Source: an uncultured Bacteroidota bacterium
Lineage (GTDB): Bacteria; Bacteroidota; Bacteroidia; Flavobacteriales; Flavobacteriaceae
Direction: 5' to 3'
Assembly (NCBI GenBank): GCA_902626585.1
Contig: CACOGA010000012.1
Coordinates: forward strand, 1-35,144
Length of the DNA: 35,144 nt
Positions 1-7,782 of this stretch are shown piece by piece. The translations under genes and the position numbers were made by a program. The notes under the pieces were generated by a model. That model had not been told where the DNA came from. It saw only the letters and a program-made list of their open reading frames with translations, and made no database searches. How positions within the stretch are numbered: position 1 is the stretch's first letter; every line of letters begins with the position of its first letter.

Positions 1-594
1 AACTCTGTTATGGGTAAGAAGTTTATTGAAAAATTTAGCTTTTCTAGTTTTCTAAACTTTAAAACACAATTTGCAAAAGGGTTTAAATATTCAACCAACG
101 ATGAGGGGAATGAAATTAGAACCGAAAAAACCAGGATTTTTTCTCCGGCTTACATCCAGTTAGGGGTTGGTGTTTATTGGAAAGAAAGCAACTCTCTTTG
201 GATAAATTTTGCACCAATAACAGGAAGATTAATTCTTGCAAGTAAGAAATTTACTAATGACCTGAATGAAGATGAAGAGTATTTTGGTATTCCAAGAGGT
301 CAGAACTCTAGGTTTGAACTAGGAGCTTCCATTAGTGCATTTTACAAGTTTGAATTAGTTGAAAATGTAACCCTCGAACAAAGGGTAAATCTGTATTCAG
401 ATTATCTATATAAAGCTGATAATATTGACGTAGATTATACTCTATCGGTTTTTATGAAAATTAACGACTATTTGTCAACTACCCTGATTGTTCAAGCCCT
501 CTATGATGATAATGCAATTAAGAAAATACAGCTAAGAGAGGTATTTGGTCTTGCATTTGTCATTGACATAATGGAAATACCAAAAATTATCTGA
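1..594 (+). CDS. DUF3078-like protein, 5'-truncated by window edge
   Basis: The reading frame is already open at base 1 (codons for N-S-V precede the first Met at 10), so the true start lies upstream and only the C-terminal ~197 residues are visible. The sequence alternates polar and aromatic residues in beta-strand-like stretches (for example SPAYIQLGVGVYW, FELGASISAFYKFEL, VNLYSDYLY, LSVFMKINDYLSTTLIVQALYDD) and resembles the C-terminal half of DUF3078 proteins of Bacteroidota. Those are thought to be outer-membrane beta-barrels of unknown function. Family assignment is from recall of the sequence pattern. The gene converges on the minus-strand Bax inhibitor-1-like gene, and its TGA directly abuts that gene's stop codon with no visible terminator between them. 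Confidence 0.7.
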   Translation, partial: NSVMGKKFIEKFSFSSFLNFKTQFAKGFKYSTNDEGNEIRTEKTRIFSPAYIQLGVGVYWKESNSLWINFAPITGRLILASKKFTNDLNEDEEYFGIPRGQNSRFELGASISAFYKFELVENVTLEQRVNLYSDYLYKADNIDVDYTLSVFMKINDYLSTTLIVQALYDDNAIKKIQLREVFGLAFVIDIMEIPKII

Positions 595-1347
595 TTATCT
601 ATTTTTCATTTTTGCTAATAACCTTAATAACTCTAAATAAAGCCAGATTAAAGTTACCAGAAGGCCAAAAGCTCCATACCATTCCATATATTTAGGTGCT
701 CCCTTCTCTGATCCTTCTTCAATAAAATCAAAATCTATAACCAGATTTAAGGCCGCTACAATTACGATCCCAAATGATAAACCGATACTTAATAAAGATG
801 AATTATTAGGACTCAAAAGGGATATTCCAGAACCGAAAAAGCTCATGATAAAACTTATTAAATAAAGCAGGAAGATTCCCCCCGTTGCTGCAAATAAGCC
901 TAATTTAAAATTTTCTGTGGGTTTTATGATTTTAGACCTGTAAGCAAAAAGTAAAGAAAATAAAACAAGTACAGTTATCGAGATAGCCTGAAGTACGATT
1001 CCGTCATATTGCACATTATAAATGTAGGATAATGAGCCTAAAGCTAAACCTTCTAAAATAGCATATAAAGGAACCGTATAAGGAGACCACTCCTTATTAA
1101 ATATTGTAATGAGAGCTGTAACTAAGCCACCAATGGATCCTATAAGAATCATACTTTCCGTTCCAGAGGAATAGGTATAGTAGGCTGAAATGATCAGCAG
1201 TACCAATGATAATGCTGTTTTATCTACAGTTCCCTTTATTGTCATTGTTTTATCTAGATATAGAGAACCATTTTTTACAGGATTTTTAAAAGTATTGGAA
1301 TTTAATGCAGGGTTAGATGTTCTGTATGATAGGTGTGAATTGCTCAT
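595..1347 (-). CDS. Bax inhibitor-1/YccA family membrane protein
   Basis: This 250-residue integral membrane protein has a polar N-terminus of about 40 residues followed by seven likely transmembrane segments (roughly 43-61, 66-82, 92-110, 117-135, 149-169, 185-205, 224-245). The segment EGLALGSLSYIY near residue 99 and the C-terminal acidic/tryptophan region (LVIDFDFIEEGSE, then WYGAFGLLVTLIWLYLELLR) are typical of the BI-1/YccA family. The early SNPAL motif is common in bacterial members. Family members act as inner-membrane proteins linked to ion leak and stress tolerance; the role here is not shown by the sequence. It is transcribed alone, and a TAnnTTTG-like box lies about 20 bases upstream of the ATG. 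Confidence 0.85.
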   Translation of the reverse strand: MSNSHLSYRTSNPALNSNTFKNPVKNGSLYLDKTMTIKGTVDKTALSLVLLIISAYYTYSSGTESMILIGSIGGLVTALITIFNKEWSPYTVPLYAILEGLALGSLSYIYNVQYDGIVLQAISITVLVLFSLLFAYRSKIIKPTENFKLGLFAATGGIFLLYLISFIMSFFGSGISLLSPNNSSLLSIGLSFGIVIVAALNLVIDFDFIEEGSEKGAPKYMEWYGAFGLLVTLIWLYLELLRLLAKMKNR

Positions 1348-1366
1348 TTTTTAACTAATTTTTGGG

Positions 1367-1374
1367 CAAATTTA
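1367..1374 (-). promoter_or_regulatory. Possible -7 box of the Bax inhibitor-1-like gene
   Basis: On the minus strand this reads TAAATTTG, an exact match to the Bacteroidota TAnnTTTG box. It sits 19 bases before the ATG at 1347, so transcription would start roughly 10-14 bases before the gene. I see no TTG at the usual 17-23 base spacing upstream, so the call is weak. Confidence 0.3.
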
Positions 1375-1477
1375 GTGATTTTTACCCTTTTTTCTTAAAC
1401 CCTTGTTAATCAAGCGATAACAGATAAAAATTCGTCAATAAAATGTGATTTTATTTGTCGATATCGCAAAAAAAAAG

Positions 1478-1505
1478 TTGCTTTTTAAATAATTTCGTAT
1501 ATTTG
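1478..1505 (+). promoter_or_regulatory. Bacteroidota-type promoter of the beta-barrel gene
   Basis: A TTG at 1478-1480 is followed by 17 bases and then TATATTTG at 1498-1505, an exact match to TAnnTTTG. Transcription would begin near 1511-1513, giving a 5' leader of about 20 bases before the ATG at 1534. This is the best-formed promoter in the window and fits strong expression of an outer-membrane protein. Confidence 0.7.
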
Positions 1506-1533
1506 CATCATATTAACTAAAAATTGATTTAAA

Positions 1534-2094
1534 ATGAAAAAATTATTACTTTTTATTACAGTATTATTTTTTGGTATTTCTACTATTAATGCTCAGGACG
1601 CTAGCTACGGTTATGAAGCTGGTGACTGGGTTCTAGGTGGTGGAGTTACATTTGGTTCTATGGATATGGGTGGTGTTGAAACTAAAATGAACACTATCGC
1701 TCCTCAAGCTGGTTACTTCTTAAACGAAAAATCTGCTATCGGAGTATCTTTAGGGCTTATGAGTACAGACGTTGATGGAACGAAAGTTTCTAACACTGAT
1801 TTTGGTTTGGCTTACTATAACTATTTTATGGATTTAGGAGACAAAACTAAATTATGGTGGGCTGTAGGATTTGGTACTACTAGTGGTGATAGTTTTGATG
1901 ATGCTCAAACTAGATTAGGTTCTGGTATAGGTATGAATTACTTTGTAAGTGAGAATATCATCATTAATTTCCAACTGGCTAACATACTTCAGTATGTTAA
2001 AGAAGGAGATGATTCTTCTATGATGTTCGGTTGGGACGGTGAAATTAACAATGTTAATGCTACACCATCTCTATCAATTTTCTTTAAGCTTTAA
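1534..2094 (+). CDS. Outer-membrane beta-barrel protein (OmpA/OprF N-terminal type, small)
   Basis: This 186-residue protein starts with a clear signal peptide (MKKLLLFITVLFFGISTINAQ, cleavage after about residue 20). The remainder alternates Gly/aromatic residues as in eight-stranded porin-like barrels (GDWVLGGGVTFGSMDMGG, AIGVSLGLM, LWWAVGFGTTSG, GIGMNYFVSENIIINFQL) and ends in Phe-Phe-Lys-Leu, compatible with recognition by the barrel assembly machinery. It matches the beta-barrel outer-membrane protein group (PF13505-like) by general appearance. Size suits an eight-stranded barrel without an OmpA peptidoglycan domain. It has its own promoter upstream and a strong hairpin terminator downstream, so it is a single-gene unit. 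Function is unknown. Confidence 0.85.
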   Translation: MKKLLLFITVLFFGISTINAQDASYGYEAGDWVLGGGVTFGSMDMGGVETKMNTIAPQAGYFLNEKSAIGVSLGLMSTDVDGTKVSNTDFGLAYYNYFMDLGDKTKLWWAVGFGTTSGDSFDDAQTRLGSGIGMNYFVSENIIINFQLANILQYVKEGDDSSMMFGWDGEINNVNATPSLSIFFKL

Positions 2095-2120
2095 TAAAAA
2101 GAAAAATTGAAATAATTTAA

Positions 2121-2148
2121 AAAACCGCCTTCCGAGGCGGTTTTTTTT
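2121..2148. terminator. Bidirectional intrinsic terminator
   Basis: The inverted repeat is CCGCCT (2125-2130), loop TCCG (2131-2134), AGGCGG (2135-2140), flanked by A-run 2121-2124 and T-run 2141-2148. The stem can extend through the A/T flanks, so it can end transcription of the beta-barrel gene (plus strand) and of the convergent hydrolase gene (minus strand). It overlaps the first two bases of the hydrolase stop region. Confidence 0.9.
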
Positions 2149-3076
2149 ATGTCTTATTTATAATAAATTCAGAAACTAAATCAACCATATTATTATCAAT
2201 AGGAATATTTGGATTCCCGTATGTCTGGATATTTAATAATCTATTTTCACTAGCCTGCCTAAATACATGATTCATTCCTTCAATAAGCTTTAACTGTGAG
2301 TTTTTTGCAGCCATATCTAATTTAATTGCATCATCAACATCAATCTGAATGTCATGTGTCCCTTGAATGATCAAAACCGGGATATCTAATTTAGATATTT
2401 CAACTATAGGCAGATAACTTGATGCATCAATCAGGTACATTTGAACATCCGTTCTAAATAAACTATTCATTAGTGGGGGTACTGAATCAACTAGTTTTTT
2501 ATTTTTTAGTTGCTTTAAAATGGGAGTTGACATTGACTTGATATACTCGGGCTGTATTGAAAGTTGTCTTTCAATTAGCGTTAGATAATCTTCTCCAGCT
2601 CCTGCAATAGAAATAAAACTGTCAGCAATTGACCTACTAGCTATCATACCTATTAACGCACCTTCACTATGACCAATTACTGTAATTCTTTTATACTTTT
2701 TCGTTTCCCTAAAGTGGTTAATTATACTGATAGCATCATTTATATAATCAGTAAATTTAATTTCATCGGCGCTTGTTATATCACCTAAACTTTTACCAAC
2801 CCCTCTTTTATCATATCTAAATGTACTAATCCCGTTTTCATTAAGGCCTTCAGCTAACATCATTAAATAGTTGCCTTTTATATTAACATTATTGCCATCC
2901 CTGTCGGTAGGACCAGATCCTGCAATAATAACTGCTAAAGTTGAATTTAGACTTTCTGATTCAATTAGGGTACCATGAAGATTATGATTGTCATAGCTTT
3001 TGACTATATAATCGTTGCCTAAAATTAAATTAAAATTACATACAAAGAATATGATAAATAAAAAGCAGTATCTCAT
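2147..3076 (-). CDS. Secreted alpha/beta hydrolase (serine hydrolase, possible acyl esterase)
   Basis: This 309-residue protein has an N-terminal signal or anchor (about residues 1-20, rich in F, I and L) followed by an alpha/beta hydrolase fold. The oxyanion-region motif GSGPTDRDGN (53-62) is typical of a bacterial group of hydrolases often annotated as serine aminopeptidase S33-like. The nucleophile elbow GHSEGA places Ser137. Asp242 (in GTHDIQ) and His270 (in EGMNH) complete a plausible triad. Substrate cannot be told from sequence. Minus-strand neighbours upstream (DoxX-like at 3119, SixA-like at 3525) are 42 and 37 bases apart, so a loose three-gene transcription unit ending at the 2121-2148 terminator is possible. 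Confidence 0.85.
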   Translation of the reverse strand: MRYCFLFIIFFVCNFNLILGNDYIVKSYDNHNLHGTLIESESLNSTLAVIIAGSGPTDRDGNNVNIKGNYLMMLAEGLNENGISTFRYDKRGVGKSLGDITSADEIKFTDYINDAISIINHFRETKKYKRITVIGHSEGALIGMIASRSIADSFISIAGAGEDYLTLIERQLSIQPEYIKSMSTPILKQLKNKKLVDSVPPLMNSLFRTDVQMYLIDASSYLPIVEISKLDIPVLIIQGTHDIQIDVDDAIKLDMAAKNSQLKLIEGMNHVFRQASENRLLNIQTYGNPNIPIDNNMVDLVSEFIINKT

Positions 3077-3118
3077 GCTTCCAATTTATAAAAAAATGTA
3101 ATAACAGAAACGATTTTC

Positions 3119-3487
3119 TTACCCCATTGTGAAATACATTATCAATGCTATCATAAATAAAATTGATAGTGCAGGATAAGACTTCTTTAGCGGATCTTTG
3201 ACCTTAACATGCATAAGTACCGCAGCAATCATTAGAGCAGCTAAAGCAACAAGGTTGTAAACAAGTAATTGTTCAAACCAAAAGCTAACAACCAACATTA
3301 GCGCAATAGATACTTTCATGGCTCCAACAAAATACATCAACCATACCGGAAGCCCATATGCAACAAATTCTTCCTTCATATTTTTTGCATTTCCGCCTCT
3401 GTACTCAGTGGCCTTATTGAATCTAAAAAGCCAAACGTTTATCAGTCCAATTGCAATAATCAACTGTAAAATCATTATAAGTGTCAT
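3119..3487 (-). CDS. DoxX-like small membrane protein
   Basis: This 122-residue hydrophobic protein has four likely transmembrane helices (about 4-21, 48-67, 73-92, 104-120). The pattern WLFRFNKATEYRGG, then VGAMKVSIALML and LMHVKVKDPLKKSYPA, fits the DoxX-like family. Members are small four-helix membrane proteins with poorly known roles. It is clearly related to the DoxX-like protein at 20344-20688: both have an aromatic-FR motif near residue 20, FVGAxKxSI in the middle, and HxKVKxP near residue 93. It lies between the SixA-like and hydrolase genes on the same strand, with gaps of about 40 bases. Confidence 0.75.
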   Translation of the reverse strand: MTLIMILQLIIAIGLINVWLFRFNKATEYRGGNAKNMKEEFVAYGLPVWLMYFVGAMKVSIALMLVVSFWFEQLLVYNLVALAALMIAAVLMHVKVKDPLKKSYPALSILFMIALIMYFTMG

Positions 3488-3524
3488 AAAATAAATATTT
3501 GGTTAGTGGGATAAATATATAAAA

Positions 3525-4016
3525 TTATTTTAATTGCTTGGGAAATTTTAAATCAATCAAATTGCTGTTTTTAGATGAAATTTCATTCCATTTGTTACAA
3601 GAAAAGTGAATTTCAGCCAGGCCGGTTGTTGGTAAATTATCTAATGAGATATTCGTTATTTGATTGATGAGATGGGTTAATCCTGGATTATGAGCGATAA
3701 GCATAACTGAAGAATATTCATTTGAATAATTCTTTATCAAATTTAGTATTGATTCAGAGGAACTGTGATATAGGTTATCATCATACTTAACCTTACCAAA
3801 TTTAATTCTATCCGTAAAAAATTTTGAGGTTTCAAATGTTCTGACTGAGCTGCTTGAGTGGAGAAAATCAATGAAATTTGTTTTTTTACTCAGGTAATTT
3901 GAAATAATAGGGCCATCTTCTTTTCCTCTTTTGTTCAACGGCCTATTGAAATCATCTAAACTTAAATCTTTCCATGATGATTTAGAATGACGTACAATAA
4001 TTAATTTTTTATTCAA
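3525..4016 (-). CDS. SixA-like phosphohistidine phosphatase (histidine phosphatase superfamily)
   Basis: This 163-residue cytoplasmic protein opens with LIIVRHSKSSW, the RHx signature of the histidine phosphatase superfamily. His10 is the expected phospho-acceptor with Arg9 beside it. Arg59 (SSSVRTFET) and His109 (AHNPG) supply the other phosphate-pocket residues. The length and the RHSKSSW form match SixA-type phosphohistidine phosphatases, which remove phosphate from protein histidines, rather than phosphoglycerate mutases. The actual partner is unknown. No signal peptide is present. It is the first gene of a possible minus-strand unit with DoxX-like and hydrolase genes. Confidence 0.85.
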   Translation of the reverse strand: MNKKLIIVRHSKSSWKDLSLDDFNRPLNKRGKEDGPIISNYLSKKTNFIDFLHSSSSVRTFETSKFFTDRIKFGKVKYDDNLYHSSSESILNLIKNYSNEYSSVMLIAHNPGLTHLINQITNISLDNLPTTGLAEIHFSCNKWNEISSKNSNLIDLKFPKQLK

Positions 4017-4022
4017 TTTAAA

Positions 4023-4030
4023 TAACTTTG
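4023..4030 (+). promoter_or_regulatory. Possible -7 box upstream of the 4089 gene
   Basis: TAACTTTG matches TAnnTTTG exactly and lies about 60 bases before the ATG at 4089. No TTG occurs at the expected upstream spacing, so only half of the promoter pattern is present. Confidence 0.3.
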
Positions 4031-4088
4031 AAAGACAAAATATTTAAAAAATTTCTAAATTGCCGAACTAACTAAAAAATAATTTACA

Positions 4089-4835
4089 ATGAAAAAGATA
4101 ATAATCAGTACATTTTGTTTACTAATAACTTTAGTAACATTTGCACAGCTTCCAGAATATGTTATTTCTAATGAGTGGGAAACATCCAATCAACAGAAAG
4201 CCGAAAAATTGATGAATGACTGGAAAAACCTAATATTAGAAATGGATGAAAATGCACCAAGAACGTTTTTACTTACCGAAATGGATGGAAATTCAGTTTA
4301 CTTTACTCAAGCATTTGAAAGTCTTGCTAAATACGAGGCGTGGGATAAAAATTTTAATGAAAATGTAAGACCTAAGGTTTTAGCAAAATTCAGAGAAATG
4401 AATGGAGAAAATGCTTTCGAAGGAACAAATACTGAATTTGTGATGGGTCATGTTTTTAAGATGAGACCAGACCTTAGTTACGTTCCAGAAGGGATGAACC
4501 TAATGGAAGAATTACCTAAACATACATACAGAAGACACGTTACTGTTGATGTTGGTTGGGGGGAAAGAAGTGCTTTTGAAGAAATGCAAAAGAAACAAAT
4601 TCAGAATGACATAAAGCTAAATAATAAATATATCACTTTAATGCTTGAACCAGTTTTTGGAGGGACAGAAAGTGGTGATTATGTTATGGTCATTTTAGGC
4701 GAATCAAGAGCGGCCTACTTCAATGGCTTAGAGGAGAGAATGAAAAAGAGAAATGCAGACAACGAATGGAAAGCTATGAGAGATGCGCCTGTAGGCACAT
4801 GGATTGAAGAAGAAAGTCTAATGATTACTTATTAA
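4089..4835 (+). CDS. Secreted protein of unknown function
   Basis: This 248-residue protein begins with a clean signal peptide (MKKIIISTFCLLITLVTFAQ). I do not recognise a named family. The mature part looks like two similar halves (about 21-130 and 145-248), each with beta-alpha-beta character and an aromatic-rich helix (ESLAKYEAWDKNF in the first, AAYFNGLEERM in the second). This recalls tandem dimeric alpha-beta-barrel/NIPSNAP or ABM-type folds, but that is only an inference from pattern. No catalytic motif is evident. The gene stands alone, with a half-matching promoter upstream and a strong hairpin terminator directly downstream. Confidence 0.7.
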   Translation: MKKIIISTFCLLITLVTFAQLPEYVISNEWETSNQQKAEKLMNDWKNLILEMDENAPRTFLLTEMDGNSVYFTQAFESLAKYEAWDKNFNENVRPKVLAKFREMNGENAFEGTNTEFVMGHVFKMRPDLSYVPEGMNLMEELPKHTYRRHVTVDVGWGERSAFEEMQKKQIQNDIKLNNKYITLMLEPVFGGTESGDYVMVILGESRAAYFNGLEERMKKRNADNEWKAMRDAPVGTWIEEESLMITY

Positions 4836-4853
4836 TTTAAGGAATAATTATTG

Positions 4854-4890
4854 AAGGGCTTTTATAGTTTTTTATAAAAGCCCTTTTTTT
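4854..4890 (+). terminator. Intrinsic terminator abutting the next start codon
   Basis: A perfect 11-base stem GGGCTTTTATA (4856-4866) pairs with TATAAAAGCCC (4873-4883) around a GTTTTT loop, followed by seven T residues (4884-4890). The ATG of the next gene begins at 4891, directly after the T-run. It must end most transcripts of the 4089 gene, yet it also occupies the whole space where a leader and ribosome site would be expected. Confidence 0.85.
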
Positions 4891-5943
4891 ATGGACTCGT
4901 TAACTCAAATAGTTTTAGGAGCATCGGTTGCAGAAGCTTCTCTTGGAAAAAAGATAGGAAATAAGGCAATTGTACTTGGAGCATTAGCAGGAACAATCCC
5001 TGACTTAGATATTATTTCAAGGTTTTTTGTTGATGATCTTACAGCCTCAGTGATGCACAGAGGGTTTTCACATTCACTTTTATTTCCATTCGTTTCCGCC
5101 CCTATACTGGCATGGATTTTAAATAAAATATATTCCAAATATCAGAATGTTAGTTACTTTGATTGGCTAAAAATGTTTTTTCTGGCGATCATTACTCACC
5201 CATTACTTGACGCTCAAACCACTTGGGGTACTCAATTATTTTGGCCTTTTGAGTGGCGTATAGCTATAGAAAATATATTTATTATTGACCCAGTATACAC
5301 CCTGCCATTTTTAACATTCCTACTACTAACAGCATTTCAAAATAGACTTTCAAGAAAAAGAAAACTCTATAATTCATTAGGGTTAATTATAAGCTCTACA
5401 TACCTGCTTACTACTTTAACATTTAAAGGTATAGCTCATTATAAAATAGCAGAAGCACTTGATAAAAATAATGTTGAGTATAAAGATATAAATACAAGAG
5501 CCACATACTTTAATAGTATACTTTGGTCTGCTCAAATTGAATTAGAGGACTCTTATATGTTTACATACTACTCATTGTTCGATAAATCAATGCCTGTTTT
5601 TACCAAAGAGTTTCCTAAAAATCATGAAATGCTAAAACCATTTATTGGTGAGAAAAAAATTCAGCAACTCATTATTTTGTCTAATGGTCACTTCATCATG
5701 TCAAATGAAAATGATGAACTAATTTTTTGGAATTTAAAACTAGGACAAAAAGGATTTGATAAAAATGCTTCTCCTTATATATGGTCTTATGTAATAGAAA
5801 AAAATAATAAAGAGCAAATTCAATTAGACGAAACAAACGAAAAAATGGATGCACTAAAAGTTAAAGAAAGAAGATCATTCAGAAATAACAGAAACTACTC
5901 AGAAGAATTTAGTAAGTTTTATGAGAGATTAAAAGGAATTTAA
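4891..5943 (+). CDS. YdjM/YbcI-type membrane-bound metal-dependent hydrolase
   Basis: This 350-residue membrane protein begins MDSLTQIVLGASVAEASLGKK, the almost invariant N-terminus of the PF04307 (YdjM-type) family. That fixes the start at 4891 even though it follows a terminator T-run. Putative metal-site motifs are PDLD (38-41), His56 and His61 in MHRGFSHS, and HPLLDAQTTWGTQLFWPF near residue 103. Four or five hydrophobic segments occupy residues 26-180. The C-terminal part (about 185-350) is soluble and charged. Family members are predicted inner-membrane hydrolases of unknown substrate. Its expression would depend on read-through of the upstream hairpin or a promoter I cannot see. Confidence 0.85.
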   Translation: MDSLTQIVLGASVAEASLGKKIGNKAIVLGALAGTIPDLDIISRFFVDDLTASVMHRGFSHSLLFPFVSAPILAWILNKIYSKYQNVSYFDWLKMFFLAIITHPLLDAQTTWGTQLFWPFEWRIAIENIFIIDPVYTLPFLTFLLLTAFQNRLSRKRKLYNSLGLIISSTYLLTTLTFKGIAHYKIAEALDKNNVEYKDINTRATYFNSILWSAQIELEDSYMFTYYSLFDKSMPVFTKEFPKNHEMLKPFIGEKKIQQLIILSNGHFIMSNENDELIFWNLKLGQKGFDKNASPYIWSYVIEKNNKEQIQLDETNEKMDALKVKERRSFRNNRNYSEEFSKFYERLKGI

Positions 5944-5957
5944 TCTAATTTTGATTT

Positions 5958-6122
5958 ATGTATACACCATTAATTGTAATTATAACATTATTTGTCTTAA
6001 ACTGGATAATCAGAATTTTAATCAGAAAAAATCCCCAGAATAAATCACTTGTGAAACTAAGTTTTTTAATCAGTTTCAGTATGATTGCATATACAATATA
6101 TTATTTCTTTTTTATCAGATAA
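5958..6122 (+). CDS. Small membrane protein (54 residues)
   Basis: An ATG at 5958 opens a 54-codon frame ending in TAA at 6120-6122. The peptide begins MYTPLIVIITLFVLNW and has two hydrophobic stretches (about 4-22 and 35-53) separated by a basic linker (RILIRKNPQNKSLVK), the usual arrangement of a two-helix membrane miniprotein. It starts 14 bases after the YdjM-like stop, suggesting co-transcription. Its last 22 bases overlap the 3' end of the opposite-strand GH43 gene. No family is recognised. The composition is not random AT-rich sequence, because charged residues are confined to the linker and ends, but expression is unproven. Confidence 0.5.
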   Translation: MYTPLIVIITLFVLNWIIRILIRKNPQNKSLVKLSFLISFSMIAYTIYYFFFIR

Positions 6123-7777
6123 TTAACATAGTCAAAAGAAGCTGAATCTTTTGTTTTTTTTCCATTTGAAGTTGCATAAAGACCTAAGTGAGCCCCTGTA
6201 TATCCATTACTTTTTAGGGAAGAACCATCAAAAGTGGCAAATAAATTAAAATAGGCCCCTTTTGTTGAAAAATAAAGTTTATAAGCTTCTTTGTCGGCAA
6301 TCACTTTAAATTTTATTTGACCTTTGAATTGTTCAAGGTGTTCTTTTTTTGTTGATATTAATTCACCGTTTTTGACAACATAGGCTTGAAGATAGTGTTT
6401 GCCATTATCTTTAATTAAAGTAAAATTAATATAATTATCGTCTTTTTGAAAAAAACTAATTCCTGCTTCAGACCCATCGGTATTCGGTTCAAAATGCATT
6501 TGTGTTAAGTATTCAAAACTTGATTCAGTTTGTTTAAATCCCAATAGGGCGGCTCTACCTCTTTCTTTTATCTGATTTGGATGGCAAATTAAATTTAGAC
6601 GTTTATCTTTTTTGTTTAAATGAAATATATTCTCAATAGGGTAGCGCCTAAAGTTCCATTTTAGATTCAGTTTATCTGATTCAAAATTGTCCTTAAAAGA
6701 TGTTTCTAAGTTTTGAATAGAGTTAATAAAGACAAAATCATTTGACAATTCTATACGACCTGTTTTAGGAGATACTACTGGCCATAAGTGTTTAGTTTCT
6801 TTCCATTCAAATGGCTCTCTTTCCCAAGTAATAGGGGCAAGAAAAGTTTCTCTTCCCATGTTAGAACCTCTTTCAATCTGATTTCTAATACCCAGTAAAA
6901 CCATGTAATTTCTTCCATCATCTAATTCAATTATATCGCCATGGCCTGTGCTATTCACCCAATTATCATAAGAAAGGTGTCTTGATGTTATTATGGGATT
7001 TCGTGGGTTTGATATGTAAGGGCCTTCAACATTATCACTTAATGCCACCATTACAGCATGATTAAAACTTGTGCCCCCTTCTGCAATTAATAAATAATAT
7101 CTTCCATCTTTTTTATACATATGTGGTCCTTCAGCCCAAACACCTCCACAAGCGCCTCGCCACAATAAATATTTTTCTCCTACTAATTTAAATTCATTTA
7201 TATCTAGTTCTTGAAGCCATATCTCTCCTTCACCATTAAAATTTGGATTTTCAGGCATTTGATTACCTACATACCATACCTTGCCATTATCATCAAAAAA
7301 TAAGTCTGGATCAATTCCAGGGGCTCCCAAAATATGTATTGGATCCGACCATGGGCCCACAGGATTTTTAGCGGTAATAATAAAGTTTACCATTTCAGCT
7401 TTCTTCTGTTTCTCATCATAATAAACGTTGGTAGTGATTATATAATAAACTCCATCTTTATGCCTTATAGTTGGAGCATGAATTCCACCATTTGACTGAA
7501 CATCGATCAAATTTACTATTGAATCAACCTGAGATTTTCTGTGTAGTCCGTACCCAATTAATTCCCAATTAACAAGATCTTTGCTTTTATGAATTGGTAA
7601 GCCTGGAAAATATTCAAAAGAAGAATTAACTAAATAGAAAGTGTCTCCGACTTTACAAATTGAGGGATCTGGATATCCCCCTCTTATTATAGGGTTTGAA
7701 AATTTTTCTTGACCATAAATTGATAAGAAAAAAATTATAAAAAAATATTTTATTGATTTTAATACTAGCTTTTTCAT
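6101..7777 (-). CDS. Exported GH43 glycosidase, probable beta-xylosidase with C-terminal beta-sandwich
   Basis: This 558-residue protein has an N-terminal signal peptide (about 1-22, ending IYGQ). The five-bladed GH43 propeller (about 27-330) starts NPIIRGGYPDPSI. Asp37 (general base), Asp156 (GIDPDLFFDD, pKa modulator) and Glu216 (WAEGPHMY, general acid) are all present. The opening NSSFEYFPGLPIHKSKDLVNW (51-71) is typical of GH43 beta-xylosidases carrying a C-terminal concanavalin-like domain, here about 365-556 (SFKDNFESDKLNLKW onward). Expected reaction: release of xylose, perhaps arabinose, from the non-reducing end of xylo-oligosaccharides outside the cytoplasm. It follows the GH3 gene by 5 bases on the same strand, so the two are almost certainly co-transcribed. 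Confidence 0.9.
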   Translation of the reverse strand: MKKLVLKSIKYFFIIFFLSIYGQEKFSNPIIRGGYPDPSICKVGDTFYLVNSSFEYFPGLPIHKSKDLVNWELIGYGLHRKSQVDSIVNLIDVQSNGGIHAPTIRHKDGVYYIITTNVYYDEKQKKAEMVNFIITAKNPVGPWSDPIHILGAPGIDPDLFFDDNGKVWYVGNQMPENPNFNGEGEIWLQELDINEFKLVGEKYLLWRGACGGVWAEGPHMYKKDGRYYLLIAEGGTSFNHAVMVALSDNVEGPYISNPRNPIITSRHLSYDNWVNSTGHGDIIELDDGRNYMVLLGIRNQIERGSNMGRETFLAPITWEREPFEWKETKHLWPVVSPKTGRIELSNDFVFINSIQNLETSFKDNFESDKLNLKWNFRRYPIENIFHLNKKDKRLNLICHPNQIKERGRAALLGFKQTESSFEYLTQMHFEPNTDGSEAGISFFQKDDNYINFTLIKDNGKHYLQAYVVKNGELISTKKEHLEQFKGQIKFKVIADKEAYKLYFSTKGAYFNLFATFDGSSLKSNGYTGAHLGLYATSNGKKTKDSASFDYVNYLIKKK

Positions 7778-7782
7778 ATAAA

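Noticed and set aside
4905-5138. 77-codon minus-strand ORF inside the YdjM-like gene
   Set aside because: It is antisense to the conserved N-terminal region of a clear gene and has no protein-like features.
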